A stretch of 64,000 nt of DNA. It comes from Methylobacterium nonmethylotrophicum (GTDB taxonomy: Bacteria; Pseudomonadota; Alphaproteobacteria; Rhizobiales; Beijerinckiaceae). The position numbers and the translations under genes are program-made. Of this stretch, positions 8,363-18,425 are shown in pieces. The notes beneath the pieces are model-generated. The model did no database searches and had not been told where the DNA came from. It worked only from the letters and a program-made list of their open reading frames with translations. Position 1 is the first letter of the stretch. Each line of letters opens with the position of its first letter. The DNA is taken from assembly GCF_004745635.1 (NCBI RefSeq), contig NZ_SRLB01000012.1, positions 124,001 through 188,000 on the forward strand. Reading direction: 5' to 3'.

Positions 8363-9487
8363 TCACGCCCGGGGCGCCGCCCGCAGGGTGAAGCGCGTCA
8401 TCTCGGACGGACGCCCGAGCCGGAGCGCGAAGCCGGGCCAGATCCCGGTCCCGTTGCCGACGTAGAGGGTCATGCCGCCGACCTCGTAGCGCCCCGACAC
8501 GAAGCCGTTGTTGCCCCGCGCCACCAGCCGGTCGAGGCCGAGGATCATGCCGCCGTGGGTGTGGCCGGAGAGCTGGAGCGCGACGCCGCGGGACGCCGCC
8601 CGCTTCGCGGCCCTCGGCTGGTGGTCGAGGAGCACGACCGGCGCGCCGGTCGGGGCACCCGCGAGCGCCGCCGCGAGGTCGGGCCCGGCCTCGCCGGCGC
8701 CCGGCGCCGAGGCGTCGGTGACGCCGGCGAGCACGAGGCGGGCCTCGGCCCGGGCGATCACCGCGTGGGCGTTCGGCAGCATCCGCAGGCCGAGGCCGGC
8801 GAGGTGGCGCATCCAGGCCCGATAGTCGAAGAAGTACTCGTGGTTGCCGGGGATCGCCCAGACCCCGTCCGGCGCCCGCAGGTCGCGCAGCGGCGCGACG
8901 TCGTCCCGGCGCATCGCCACCGAGCCGTCGATGAAGTCGCCGGTGACGACGATCAGCGCGGCGCCGGCCGCGTTGGCGCGCGCGACCACGGCCCGGGCCC
9001 AGGATGCCGGGAAGAGGCGGCCGAGGTGGAGGTCGGTGAGCTGGAGCAGCCGGTAGCCGTCGAAGGCCGGCGGCAGGCCCGGGATCGCGACCTCCACGTC
9101 CCGGACCGGCGGCACGCGCACGGCATTGGCGACGCCGAGCGCGGCGAGCAGCACCGCGAGCCCGGCCGCCGCGAGGCGCAGGGTGTCCGGGATCGCGACC
9201 GCGCCGCCCTGGACCAGGGCGGCGGCCAGGGCGCCGAGGTCGAGCGCGGCCTGCAGCGCGGCGAGGAGCAGGATCGCCCCGAACGCCCCGTTGAGCGCGA
9301 GGACGACCGGGCGCGGGAACTCGGGCGCGAAGACCGAGCCGGAGGAGAGCCGGTTCCAGAGGTGGAACTGCGAGGCGGCGAGCAGCAGCACCGCGAGGGC
9401 GGCCTTGCCCCAGAGCGGCAGCGCGAGAGGAGCGAGCCAGCGGAGGATCACGTACGCGCAGGGCGTCGCGAAGATGAGGTGGACGAT
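8363..9487 (-). CDS. membrane-anchored metallophosphoesterase (YkuE-like)
   Basis: About 374 aa. N-terminal third has several hydrophobic segments (I-L-R-W-L-A-P-L-A-L-P; A-A-L-A-V-L-L-L-A-A; G-A-F-G-A-I-L-L-L-A-A; A-A-G-L-A-V-L-L-A-A-L). The rest is a calcineurin-like phosphoesterase with T-D-L-H, G-D-F-I-D-G, P-G-N-H-E and S-G-H-T-H-G-G, i.e. a complete dinuclear metal site. The frame is open to 9712, but there is no in-frame ATG near the conserved start; AGGAGA at 9494-9499 is placed 6 bases before an ATC codon at 9485-9487, which I take as the likely start (I-V-H-L-I-F). A GTG at 9451 is the conservative alternative. Confidence 0.8.
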   Translation of the reverse strand: MVHLIFATPCAYVILRWLAPLALPLWGKAALAVLLLAASQFHLWNRLSSGSVFAPEFPRPVVLALNGAFGAILLLAALQAALDLGALAAALVQGGAVAIPDTLRLAAAGLAVLLAALGVANAVRVPPVRDVEVAIPGLPPAFDGYRLLQLTDLHLGRLFPASWARAVVARANAAGAALIVVTGDFIDGSVAMRRDDVAPLRDLRAPDGVWAIPGNHEYFFDYRAWMRHLAGLGLRMLPNAHAVIARAEARLVLAGVTDASAPGAGEAGPDLAAALAGAPTGAPVVLLDHQPRAAKRAASRGVALQLSGHTHGGMILGLDRLVARGNNGFVSGRYEVGGMTLYVGNGTGIWPGFALRLGRPSEMTRFTLRAAPRA

Positions 9488-9688
9488 GGTCGGTCTCCTG
9501 TCGCCGGAGGTCCGGCCGGGAACACCCGTCCCCGCACCCGTCGTCGCCGCGCGGACCGGCGAGGCTCCCGGCCCGGGCAGGAGTTCTCCCGCCGGGCGAC
9601 GCCGACGCGGCCGGCCTTGCGACGGACCGATCGGGCAGGGGGCGACGGGACAGGATCGGTCGCTGCGGTCTCGGTCAGGCCGCTCCAC

Positions 9689-9716
9689 GCCCGTGCGGGC
9701 GCGATCCCGCACGGGC
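9689..9716 (-). terminator. probable eno terminator
   Basis: A perfect 11-bp stem (gcccgtgcggg / cccgcacgggc) with a 6-base loop, starting 17 bases past the eno stop. No T-run. It also lies upstream of the phosphoesterase start, separating the two transcripts. Confidence 0.6.
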
Positions 9717-9733
9717 TGGTCACCGGCGGCGGA

Positions 9734-11014
<1,281 letters not shown>

Positions 11015-11167
11015 GAGAGGGATCTCTCGGGCAGGCTTTGAGGGTCGCGCGGCTTATCGGCCAAGTCGCCGCCTGCGGCAAGCCGCCCGAGGGTGGTACC
11101 GGGGAAGGCGCCCGCGGGTTGCCCTGCGCAGGTTTCGCGCGGGCCCGCGCGGGGCTATAGGGCGGCC

Positions 11168-11632
11168 ATGACTCAGGACCTGACCCAGCATGCCCGGCAG
11201 CTCGGGCAGCCGAGCGCCCAGCCGCGCTCGCCCGACGAGGCCCAGCTCGACCGCGTGCCGAACCCGCACCCGGACACCGATTACTGCGCCCGCTTCACCG
11301 CGCCGGAATTCACCTCGCTCTGCCCGGTGACCGGCCAGCCCGACTTCGCCATCCTGGTGATCGACTACGTGCCGGACCGGTGGCTCGTCGAGTCGAAGTC
11401 GCTGAAGCTGTACCTGCACAGCTTCCGCGATCACGGCGCCTTCCACGAGGACTGCACCGTCGGGATCGGACGCCGGCTGACCGCGCTGCTCGAACCGCGG
11501 TATCTCCGCATCGGCGGCTACTGGTACCCGCGCGGCGGCATCCCGATCGACGTCTTCTGGCAGACCGGGACGCCGCCGGCCTCGGTCTGGCTTCCGGACC
11601 AGGGCGTGCCGCCCTACCGCGCAAGAGGCTGA
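11168..11632 (+). CDS. queF: NADPH-dependent 7-cyano-7-deazaguanine reductase
   Basis: 154 aa, the short unimodular QueF. Reduces preQ0 to preQ1 in queuosine biosynthesis. Catalytic Cys52 in S-L-C-P-V-T-G-Q-P-D-F, the substrate Asp59, and the QueF motif E-S-K-S-L-K-L-Y-L are all present. The frame is open from 11093 but the start at 11168 (M-T-Q-D-L) gives the family length. No preQ1 riboswitch-like pseudoknot is apparent in the short leader. Confidence 0.97.
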   Translation: MTQDLTQHARQLGQPSAQPRSPDEAQLDRVPNPHPDTDYCARFTAPEFTSLCPVTGQPDFAILVIDYVPDRWLVESKSLKLYLHSFRDHGAFHEDCTVGIGRRLTALLEPRYLRIGGYWYPRGGIPIDVFWQTGTPPASVWLPDQGVPPYRARG

Positions 11633-11656
11633 CGGCAGGGGCTGACGGATACGAGA

Positions 11657-11684
11657 AGGGCGGCCGGGTCGCCCCGGCCGCCCT
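11657..11684. terminator. bidirectional hairpin between queF and the downstream convergent gene
   Basis: Perfect 12-bp stem (agggcggccggg / cccggccgccct) with a 4-base loop, 25 bases after queF and 25 bases after the convergent minus-strand gene. Position suits termination of both transcripts. Confidence 0.65.
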
Positions 11685-11708
11685 CCCGGAACCCGGGTCC
11701 GGTCGATC

Positions 11709-12044
11709 TCAGTAGCCGTAGCCGTAGGCCGGGGCCGGAGCGCCGTAATAGCCATAGCCATAGCCGTAGCCGTTGCGGCGGGCCGCGTCGGCCGCCGCCG
11801 CAGCGCCGATCGCGCCCACGGCGGCACCCGCGATGCCGAGGCCGACCGCCGCGCCGGGGGAGATGCCGCGGCGGCGGGCGCCGTAGGCGTAGGGCCGGCC
11901 GGCATAGCCGCGGCCATAGCCGTGGCCGTGGCCGTGGCCGTAATGGCCGCCGCGCCAGCCCTGGGCCTGGGCCTGGGAGGGGGCGACGGTCGACAGGGTG
12001 CCGAGGGCGACGGCGAGGGCCGGGATGAGGGCGAGCTTGCGCAT
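11709..12044 (-). CDS. secreted Gly/Tyr/His-rich small protein
   Basis: 111 aa. A signal peptide (M-R-K-L-A-L-I-P-A-L ... S-Q-A-Q-A-Q) is followed by a G-H-G-H-G-H-G-Y-G-R-G stretch, a hydrophobic Gly/Ala-rich helix (A-A-V-G-L-G-I-A-G-A-A-V-G-A), and a Gly-Tyr repeat tail. The glycine-zipper-like middle suggests association with a membrane. The His tract might bind metal. No family name recognised. Confidence 0.8.
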   Translation of the reverse strand: MRKLALIPALAVALGTLSTVAPSQAQAQGWRGGHYGHGHGHGYGRGYAGRPYAYGARRRGISPGAAVGLGIAGAAVGAIGAAAAADAARRNGYGYGYGYYGAPAPAYGYGY

Positions 12045-12243
12045 CGTTGATCTCCTGCTTGAGTCAAGCCAAGTGACCCAGGCAACGGGCGCGGGCCGTC
12101 AAGGTTCCCGCAATCGTTCCGCCCGGGTCCGCCGCCTTGCACGGCGCGGGGCAGGGCCCCGGCGGCCGGAGCGCCGCGGCGTGACTGGCGCTGTTCCTGG
12201 CGGCTGGCGCCTGAACTCCGGCTGAACTTCGGAAGACCGGCCG

Positions 12244-13419
12244 TCAGCCCTGACGGGCGAGGCGCCGGGCGGTGACGAGGCCCAGCGCGAGGGTCGCGGC
12301 GGCGCAGACGCCCAGGGCCGGCAGCTGGCCCAGGGCCTCAAGGCCGGCGCCCAGCACCGCGACGCCGAGGGCCTGGCCGCAGAAGAACGAGAAGGCGTGC
12401 AACGCCACCGCCGAGGCCCGGGCCTGCGGCGCGACCTCGGTCACCTGCACCTGGTAGGTGTTGTGCAGCATGTAGAAGCCGAGGCCCAAAGCCGCGAGGG
12501 CGGCCGCGTCGGTCTGCCAGGCCCCCGCCAGGCCGACGACCAGGAGGGCGCCCGCAGAGACGGCGCCGCCCGCCACCAGCATCCGGGTCTGGCCGAGGAA
12601 GCGCAGGAGCAGCCCGACGGCGAGGGAGTAGGCGAGCCCCCCGGCGGCGAAGCCCGCGAGCGCGAGCCCCGCCTCCCTGGGGCCCCCTTCGCCGCGGGCC
12701 TCGATCAGGTGGGCGAGGTGCGGGAAGATGCCGAACACCGCGATCCCCTCGACGAAGACCGCACAGAACAGCACCCGGGCCCGGGGGGTGCGCAGGATGG
12801 TGCGGTAGCGCGCCAGCGCCGGCGCGAAGGCGAAGCGGCCGCCGGCGGCGCGCAGGCGCCGGGCGAAGCCCAGGACGACGCCGGCGAGGCCCACCGCCCC
12901 GACCCCCGCGGCGAGGCAGAACACCCCGCGCCAGCCGATCAGGCCCTCGATCAGCCCGGCGATGGTGGAGCCGGAGAGCTGGCCGAGGATCACCGCCACG
13001 AGGAAGCGGCCGATCGCCACCTGCCGCCGCTCCAGCGGGATGCGGTCGCCCATCATGGCGAGCGAGAGCGGGATCACCCCGCCGGCCGCCGCGCCCGCGA
13101 GCATGCGCAGGCCGAACAGGGTGCCGATGTCGCCGGCGACCGCGCAGGCCCCGAGCGCCAGGGTCAGCACGACCAGGCAGGCCACCACCACCCGCTCCTT
13201 GCCGAGCGCGTCGCCGACCGGCCCGAGCACCGGCTGGATCAGCGCGTAGGGCAGCGCGAAGGCGGTGGAGAGGAGCGCGACGGTGGCGGGCGGGCTCGCC
13301 AGGTCCCGGGCGAGCACGCCGACCAGCGGCTCGACCACGCGGCCCGCGAAGGTGCTGGCGAAGCCCCCGGTGGCCAGGACGGCGATCAGGCGGGAGGGCG
13401 AGTCGCTGGCGGCCCGCAT
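12244..13419 (-). CDS. MFS transporter (drug/arabinose efflux type)
   Basis: 391 aa with about twelve hydrophobic segments and the pattern L-I-Q-P-V-L-G-P-V-G-D-A-L-G-K-E-R after the second helix, which is the MFS loop 2-3 motif (G-x-x-D-x-x-G-R/K). Substrate not deducible. Frame open to 13596, but the start at 13419 gives the normal length. It lies 13 bases after the kdsA stop on the same strand and is likely co-transcribed with it; a link to 3-deoxy-octulosonate metabolism is not implied by the family. Confidence 0.88.
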   Translation of the reverse strand: MRAASDSPSRLIAVLATGGFASTFAGRVVEPLVGVLARDLASPPATVALLSTAFALPYALIQPVLGPVGDALGKERVVVACLVVLTLALGACAVAGDIGTLFGLRMLAGAAAGGVIPLSLAMMGDRIPLERRQVAIGRFLVAVILGQLSGSTIAGLIEGLIGWRGVFCLAAGVGAVGLAGVVLGFARRLRAAGGRFAFAPALARYRTILRTPRARVLFCAVFVEGIAVFGIFPHLAHLIEARGEGGPREAGLALAGFAAGGLAYSLAVGLLLRFLGQTRMLVAGGAVSAGALLVVGLAGAWQTDAAALAALGLGFYMLHNTYQVQVTEVAPQARASAVALHAFSFFCGQALGVAVLGAGLEALGQLPALGVCAAATLALGLVTARRLARQG

Positions 13420-13432
13420 CGTCGCCGCCCCG

Positions 13433-14338
13433 TCAGCCGCCGGCCTCGTCCGATGATCGCGCCTTGGCGAGGGAGTCCTTGGCCATCGACCCCTTGGCCA
13501 GCCGGTCGAAGGCCTGGAGCTCGGCCAGGAGCGCCGGCATCCGGCGCAACGGCACCATGTTCGGCCCGTCGGAGGGCGCCCGGTCGGGATCCTCATGGGT
13601 CTCGATGAACACGCCCGCGACGCCCACCGCCACCGCGGCCCGGGCCAGCACCGGCACGAATTCGCGCTGGCCGCCGGAGGTGGCGCCCTGGCCGCCGGGC
13701 TGCTGCACCGAGTGGGTGGCGTCGAACACCACCGGCAGGCCGCCGCTCACCTGCGCCATGATCGGCAGGGCGCGCATGTCCGACACGAGCGTGTTGTAGC
13801 CGAAGGAGGCGCCGCGCTCGGTCAGCAGCACGTTGGGGTTGCCGGCCCCGGTGATCTTGGCGGCCACGTGGGCCATGTCCCAGGGGGCGAGGAACTGCCC
13901 CTTCTTGACGTTGACCACCCGGCCGGTCGCGGCCGCCGCCAGCAGCAGGTCGGTCTGCCGGCACAGGAAGGCCGGGATCTGCAGGATGTCGACGGCCTGG
14001 GCCGCCTCGGCGCAGTGCGCGGCCTCGTGCACGTCGGTGACGACCGGGAGCCCCAGGCTCTCGCGGATCTCCGCGAAGATCGGCAGGGCCTGGGCGAGAC
14101 CGATGCCGCGGCTCGACCCGGCGGAGGTGCGGTTGGCCTTGTCGAACGAGGACTTGAACACGAGGCCGAGGCCCAGTGCGCCCGTCATCTCCTTGAGGGC
14201 GGCGGCGACCTCGAGGGCGTGGCCGCGGCCCTCCAAGGCGCAGGGGCCGGCGATCAGGCTCAGCGGCAGGTGGTTGCCGAAGCGGACGGAGCCGGCCGCG
14301 ACGGTGACGGGGGCGGGCGAGGGGGAGTGAGTCGGCAT
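13433..14338 (-). CDS. kdsA: 3-deoxy-8-phosphooctulonate (KDO-8-P) synthase
   Basis: 301 aa. Condenses phosphoenolpyruvate with arabinose 5-phosphate for lipopolysaccharide core synthesis. Seen: I-A-G-P-C-A-L-E, F-K-S-S-F-D-K-A-N-R-T-S, D-V-H-E, Q-I-P-A-F-L-C-R-Q-T-D-L and F-D-A-T-H-S-V-Q-Q-P. The C-terminus has a short charged extension (M-A-K-D-S-L-A-K-A). Start at 14338 chosen because conservation begins just after it, although the frame is open further. Its product PEP-dependent step follows eno metabolically. Confidence 0.97.
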   Translation of the reverse strand: MPTHSPSPAPVTVAAGSVRFGNHLPLSLIAGPCALEGRGHALEVAAALKEMTGALGLGLVFKSSFDKANRTSAGSSRGIGLAQALPIFAEIRESLGLPVVTDVHEAAHCAEAAQAVDILQIPAFLCRQTDLLLAAAATGRVVNVKKGQFLAPWDMAHVAAKITGAGNPNVLLTERGASFGYNTLVSDMRALPIMAQVSGGLPVVFDATHSVQQPGGQGATSGGQREFVPVLARAAVAVGVAGVFIETHEDPDRAPSDGPNMVPLRRMPALLAELQAFDRLAKGSMAKDSLAKARSSDEAGG

Positions 14339-14639
14339 GGCGCTCCGAGCCGTAGCGGGTTTCGGCGGGCGCGGGAAGGTGTGGGGGTTGCGCCGTCGCT
14401 GTCCCGCGCCCGTGGGGACCATCCCGGGACGCCGCCGACCCGGCTCGCCGCTCACGATGCCGGCGGAGCGGGTTTCCGGTCACGCGTGAAACGATGGCCG
14501 AGAACCTCCGCTTGGTTTCACAGATACGGTGTTTCAAATATTTGACAATCGTCCATCATGAGGGATGATCGTGGCCCGACAGGAGCCGCACCATGCCAGA
14601 CCGTTCCGACAGCTCGCCCGGCCTCGCGGGCCCCGCCCG
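14339..14639. promoter_or_regulatory. divergent intergenic region, kdsA / DMT transporter
   Basis: 300 bases between divergent genes. The segment 14512-14560 is unusually AT-rich for this window (contains ggtttcacagatacgg and tttcaaatatttgac) and is the best candidate for promoter elements of the plus-strand transporter or of kdsA. I could not assign -35/-10 boxes with confidence. Confidence 0.4.
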
Positions 14640-15107
14640 ATGACCGGCGCGGCTCTCCTCTGCCTCGTCGCGGGCGCGGCGCTCGTGGTGCAGAACGCCC
14701 TGATGGGCGCCATGGCGGCGCGGGGGGCCGGCCTGACGGGGGCGCTCCTGTGCAACTCCCTGGTCGGGCTGTCGCTGCTCGGCCTCGTCGAGGCCTGGCG
14801 CAGCGGTCCCGGCTTCCCGCTGCGCCTGATCGAGCGGGCGGAGCCGTGGTTCCTGCTGCCGGGGCTGCTCGGCACGCTGTTCGTGGCGGCGAGCCTCTAC
14901 GGCTACCGCCAGCAGGGCGCCACCGTCACGGTGGCGCTGGTGGTGGCGGGCCAGCTCGCGGCGGGGATCGCCGGCGACGCGGCCGGGCTGACCGGCCGGC
15001 GGGTCGGGGTGAACCCGGACTCGTCCCTCGGCTGGGAAACCTGGCTCGGGGCCGCGCTGCTGCTCGCCGGCGCGGTCCTGATCCTCCGGGGGCGGGGGCC
15101 GGCGTAG
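14640..15107 (+). CDS. DMT family transporter (DUF606/YdcZ-like)
   Basis: 155 aa, four or five hydrophobic segments, with A-L-M-G-A-M-A-A-R-G-A in the first loop and L-L-P-G-L-L-G-T-L-F-V-A-A-S-L-Y-G in the third segment, typical of the single-domain half-size DMT proteins of the YdcZ family. Such proteins often occur in pairs, but only one is present here. The start at 14640 (M-T-G-A-A-L-L) is preferred over 14565 because the intervening residues are not membrane-like. Confidence 0.8.
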   Translation: MTGAALLCLVAGAALVVQNALMGAMAARGAGLTGALLCNSLVGLSLLGLVEAWRSGPGFPLRLIERAEPWFLLPGLLGTLFVAASLYGYRQQGATVTVALVVAGQLAAGIAGDAAGLTGRRVGVNPDSSLGWETWLGAALLLAGAVLILRGRGPA

Positions 15108-15114
15108 CGCCCCG

Positions 15115-15321
15115 TCAGCCCCGGACGCCCCGGGGCGCATCGGCGGCGGTGGCCGCCGCCGCGAGGCCGTCCGGCGCAGGCCCGGGGCCGAGCAGGTTCA
15201 CGGCCACGTGCAGGCCGATGGCCGGTCCGAAGACCAGGGCCAGCATGAGAAGCAGCACGATCACGACGCTGCGGTCGCGGGTGGCGGCGGCGCGGCGGGC
15301 GCGCGTCGTCATCAGGGTCAT
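15115..15321 (-). CDS. small single-span membrane protein, hypothetical
   Basis: 68 aa: basic N-terminus (T-T-R-A-R-R-A-A-A-T-R), one hydrophobic helix (V-V-I-V-L-L-L-M-L-A-L-V-F-G-P-A-I-G-L), and an Ala-rich tail. Convergent with the DMT transporter 7 bases away. No family recognised; may be a real small membrane protein, but high-GC spurious frames can look similar. Confidence 0.45.
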   Translation of the reverse strand: MTLMTTRARRAAATRDRSVVIVLLLMLALVFGPAIGLHVAVNLLGPGPAPDGLAAAATAADAPRGVRG

Positions 15322-15716
15322 GGCTCACCTCGTTCGACCGGCCGCATCGGCGCCGGTCGCGGGCGAGCCCGATCAGCGATCAGGCGCGGGTCACGCGGGG
15401 CGGCACCGAGGCGGCGCGGTCCGTCGACTACTGTCGCTGGGCATGGGGGATGAAGGCTTCCGGTGATGCCGCGCGCGGCCGACTCGTCGGACGCGCACAG
15501 ACCAGGGCGAGATGCGCGCGAACCCCCGCCGCGTCAAGATGGCGACGCGCTTTTTCCCCTGCTGCGGCGGCCGGAACACGACCCTGCCCCGCGCCTTACC
15601 CCTTTGTTCTCGACGCATTTCTTTGCCACAAGCCGGATCGTCGGCGGCCCAGAGGGGCCGGCGCCGCCGCTCCGCGACCCGCCCGCCGCCCGAGTCCGCT
15701 TCCGAAGTCCGATCAC
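15322..15716. other. gene-free stretch upstream of the KaiC-like gene
   Basis: 395 bases. An in-frame extension of the KaiC-like gene back to 15450 is open but its translation (Arg/Ala-rich) does not look like protein. The stretch presumably carries the promoter for the kaiC-like/HWE kinase pair; no clear motif seen. Confidence 0.4.
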
Positions 15717-17258
15717 ATGCCCGACACCGTGCCCGATCCCGTGCTTCCGCCCCCCGACGACGCCGCCCCGGTCCCGACCGGCGTGCCGGGCCTCGACTAC
15801 ATCCTGGAGGGGGGCTTCGCCGCCAACCGCGCCCACCTGGTCGAAGGGCGGCCGGGCTCCGGCAAGACGACGCTCGCGCTGCAGTTCCTCCTCGACGGGG
15901 CGCGGCTGGGCGAGCGCTGCCTCTACATCACCCTCTCGGAGAGCCGGCGCGAGCTCGCTTCGGTCGCCGCCCGCCACGGCTGGTCCCTCGACGGCGTCGA
16001 GATCTTCGAGCTCGTGCCGCCCGAGCTCAGCCTCGACCCGCGCCAGCAGCAGAGCCTCGTCCACTCCTCCGACCTCGAGCTCGGCGAGACGGTGCGGCTG
16101 GCCATCGCGGAGATCGACCGGGTCAAGCCGCAGCGCGTGGTGTTCGACAGCCTGTCGGAGATCCGCCTCCTGTCCCAGGGGTCGCTGCGCTACCGCCGCC
16201 AGGTGCTGGCGCTCCGCAGCTACCTGCTCATCCACGACACCACCGCGCTCCTCCTCGACGACCTCACCGCCGAGCAGGACGACCTCAACCTCCACAGCCT
16301 CTGCCACGCGGTGATCCAGCTCGAGCAGCTGGCCCCCCTCTACGGCGGCGAGCGCCGGCGCCTGCGGGTGATCAAGATGCGCGGCACGCGCTTCCGCGGC
16401 GGCTATCACGACTTCGTGATCCGCCGCGGCGGCCTCACGGTCTTCCCGCGCCTGATCGCGGCCGAGCACGGCCACGCCTATCCCGCCGACCGGCTCGGCA
16501 GCGGCAACCACGGTCTCGACGCGCTGCTCGGCGGCGGGCTCGACCGGGGCACCAGCACGATGCTGCTCGGCCCCTCCGGCGTCGGCAAGTCCTCGACGGC
16601 GCTCGCCTACGTGACGGCCGCGCTCGCGCGCGGCGAGCGCGGCCTGATCCTGAGCTTCGACGAGCCGATCGGGATCCTGACGCGGCGGGCCGCCGGCCTC
16701 GGCATGGACATCGCGGCGGCGATGGCGGAGGGCCGCCTGCGGGTCGAGCAGATCGACCCGGCGGAGGTCTCGCCCGGGGAGCTCGCCGCGATGGTGCGCC
16801 ACGCCGTGGAGCACGACGATGTGCGGCTGGTGCTGATCGACTCGCTCACCGGCTACCACAACGCCATGCCGGGCGAGCAGTACCTGCTGCTGCAGATGCA
16901 CGAAATCCTGACCTACCTGAACCAGCAGGGCGTGACGACGCTGCTCGTCCTGGCCCAGCACGGGCTGGTCGGCCAGATGTCGGCGGCGGTCGATCTGACC
17001 TACCTCAGCGACACCGTGATGCTGTTTCGCTTCTTCGAGGCAGACGGGCACTTGCGCCGGGCGGTGTCGGTGGTGAAGAAGCGGGTGGGCCCGCACGAGG
17101 ACACAATCCGGGAACTTCGGATCGACGGCGACGGTTTGCGTGTCGGCGCGCCGCTCACCGGGTTCCGGGGCATCCTGACGGGCGTGCCGAGCTACCGCGG
17201 CCACGAGCTGGTCGAGGAGGGGGGGCCGGCGGGATCTGCCGAATCGGGACAGCCATGA
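15717..17258 (+). CDS. double-domain KaiC-like ATPase
   Basis: 513 aa with two RecA/KaiC-type domains. Domain 1 has Walker A G-R-P-G-S-G-K-T-T at 44-52 and a Walker B-like R-V-V-F-D-S-L-S-E; domain 2 has G-P-S-G-V-G-K-S-S near residue 285 and V-L-I-D-S-L-T-G-Y. It matches the KaiC superfamily of bacteria that lack the cyanobacterial clock genes kaiA and kaiB, both absent here. Start at 15717 (M-P-D-T-V) fits the typical KaiC N-terminus T-G-V-P-G-L-D. The next gene, an HWE histidine kinase, overlaps its stop by 4 bases, so the two very likely act together. Function in light/stress signalling or timing is an inference. Confidence 0.92.
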   Translation: MPDTVPDPVLPPPDDAAPVPTGVPGLDYILEGGFAANRAHLVEGRPGSGKTTLALQFLLDGARLGERCLYITLSESRRELASVAARHGWSLDGVEIFELVPPELSLDPRQQQSLVHSSDLELGETVRLAIAEIDRVKPQRVVFDSLSEIRLLSQGSLRYRRQVLALRSYLLIHDTTALLLDDLTAEQDDLNLHSLCHAVIQLEQLAPLYGGERRRLRVIKMRGTRFRGGYHDFVIRRGGLTVFPRLIAAEHGHAYPADRLGSGNHGLDALLGGGLDRGTSTMLLGPSGVGKSSTALAYVTAALARGERGLILSFDEPIGILTRRAAGLGMDIAAAMAEGRLRVEQIDPAEVSPGELAAMVRHAVEHDDVRLVLIDSLTGYHNAMPGEQYLLLQMHEILTYLNQQGVTTLLVLAQHGLVGQMSAAVDLTYLSDTVMLFRFFEADGHLRRAVSVVKKRVGPHEDTIRELRIDGDGLRVGAPLTGFRGILTGVPSYRGHELVEEGGPAGSAESGQP

Positions 17259-18295
17259 GAGAGAGCGATCCCCCGGTCCTGATCCTCGCCCCCGCCGGGC
17301 GCGACGCCGCGGTGGCGAGCAGCATCCTGTCGGAGGCGGGCCTGCGGGCGGAGGTCTGCGGCGACCTGCCGGGCCTCGTCGCGCGGCTCGACGCCGGCAG
17401 CTGCGCGGTCCTGACCGAGGAGGCCCTGCGCGCCTCGGACCGGCACGGGCTCGCCGCCTATCTCGCCGGGCAGGAGCCGTGGTCGGACTATCCCTTCGTG
17501 CTGCTCACCCTGCGGGGCACCCCGCCGGACCCGCGGCTGATGGAATCCCTCGGCAACGTCACCCTGCTCGAGCGGCCGTTCCACCCCGCCACCCTGGTCA
17601 CCGCCACCCGCTTCGCCGTGCGGGCTCGGCGGCGCCAGCGCGAGGCCGCGTCCTTCCTGAACGAGCGCCAGCAGACGGCCGAGCGCCAGGCCCTGCTGAT
17701 CCGCGAGCTGCACCACCGGGTGAAGAACACGCTCGCCACCGTGCAGGCGCTGCTCGGCGCCTCGGCCCGCGGCGCCACCAGCGTCGACGAGTTCTACCAG
17801 GGTTTTTCCGCCCGGGTGATCTCGCTCGCCAAGACCCACAACCTCCTGACCGAGGATTACTGGCAGATGGCCTCGCTCCAGGAGATGCTGGAGAACGAGC
17901 TCGGCCCCTACAACGACGAGGCCGGCCGGCGCATCGCGCTCAAGGGGCCGACGGTCGAGCTCACCGCCGACCTCGCGGTGCCGACCGGCATGGCGATCCA
18001 CGAACTGACCACCAACGCCGCCAAGCACGGCGCCCTCTCGGTGCCCGAGGGGCGGATCACCGTGGCCTGGGACGTCGACCAGGGCGAGACCGGGCGCCGC
18101 CTGCGCCTGGACTGGACCGAGCGCGGCGGCCCCCGCACCACGACCCCGACCCGCAAGGGCTTCGGCTCGACCCTGCTGCAGCGGGTGCTGACCATGCAGT
18201 GCGGGGCCGACATCCGCTTCGACTTCAAGCCGACCGGCCTGCACTTCCGCATGGAGGCGCCGCTGGTGGAGCACCGGACGGTGCCGCACTACTGA
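17255..18295 (+). CDS. HWE-type sensor histidine kinase with degenerate receiver-like N-terminus
   Basis: 346 aa, no membrane segment. Residues ~1-125 resemble a receiver or pseudo-receiver fold (V-L-I-L-A-P-A-G-R-D ... L-L-E-R-P-F-H-P-A-T-L) in which the usual acidic cluster and phospho-acceptor Asp are not evident. The dimerisation/phospho-acceptor box R-E-L-H-H-R-V-K-N places His153/His154; the ATP domain has H-E-L-T-T-N-A-A-K-H-G and the W-T-E that defines the HWE class. Overlaps the KaiC-like gene by ATGA (17255-17258). Soluble, so it probably receives its signal from the KaiC-like ATPase rather than from outside the cell. Confidence 0.9.
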   Translation: MRESDPPVLILAPAGRDAAVASSILSEAGLRAEVCGDLPGLVARLDAGSCAVLTEEALRASDRHGLAAYLAGQEPWSDYPFVLLTLRGTPPDPRLMESLGNVTLLERPFHPATLVTATRFAVRARRRQREAASFLNERQQTAERQALLIRELHHRVKNTLATVQALLGASARGATSVDEFYQGFSARVISLAKTHNLLTEDYWQMASLQEMLENELGPYNDEAGRRIALKGPTVELTADLAVPTGMAIHELTTNAAKHGALSVPEGRITVAWDVDQGETGRRLRLDWTERGGPRTTTPTRKGFGSTLLQRVLTMQCGADIRFDFKPTGLHFRMEAPLVEHRTVPHY

Positions 18296-18425
18296 GAGCG
18301 TACCGGCGGGCTTTCCGCTTGGTCAGGGGCTGCGCCGCGCCGGCCTGGTGCAACGCGGCGACGCCTCCCCATCTATGCTATGCGCCGCGCAACGGCCGCG
18401 GCGGCAGCCATCACAGGGGAACCAC

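Noticed and set aside
11033..11167. preQ1 riboswitch upstream of queF
   Set aside because: No C-rich stem plus A-rich tail arrangement visible in the leader.
15512..17255. Alternative plus frame through the KaiC-like gene that merges with the HWE kinase frame
   Set aside because: Only the part after 17255 is the kinase; the upstream portion is an out-of-frame Arg/Pro-rich shadow of the KaiC gene, so there is no giant fusion protein.
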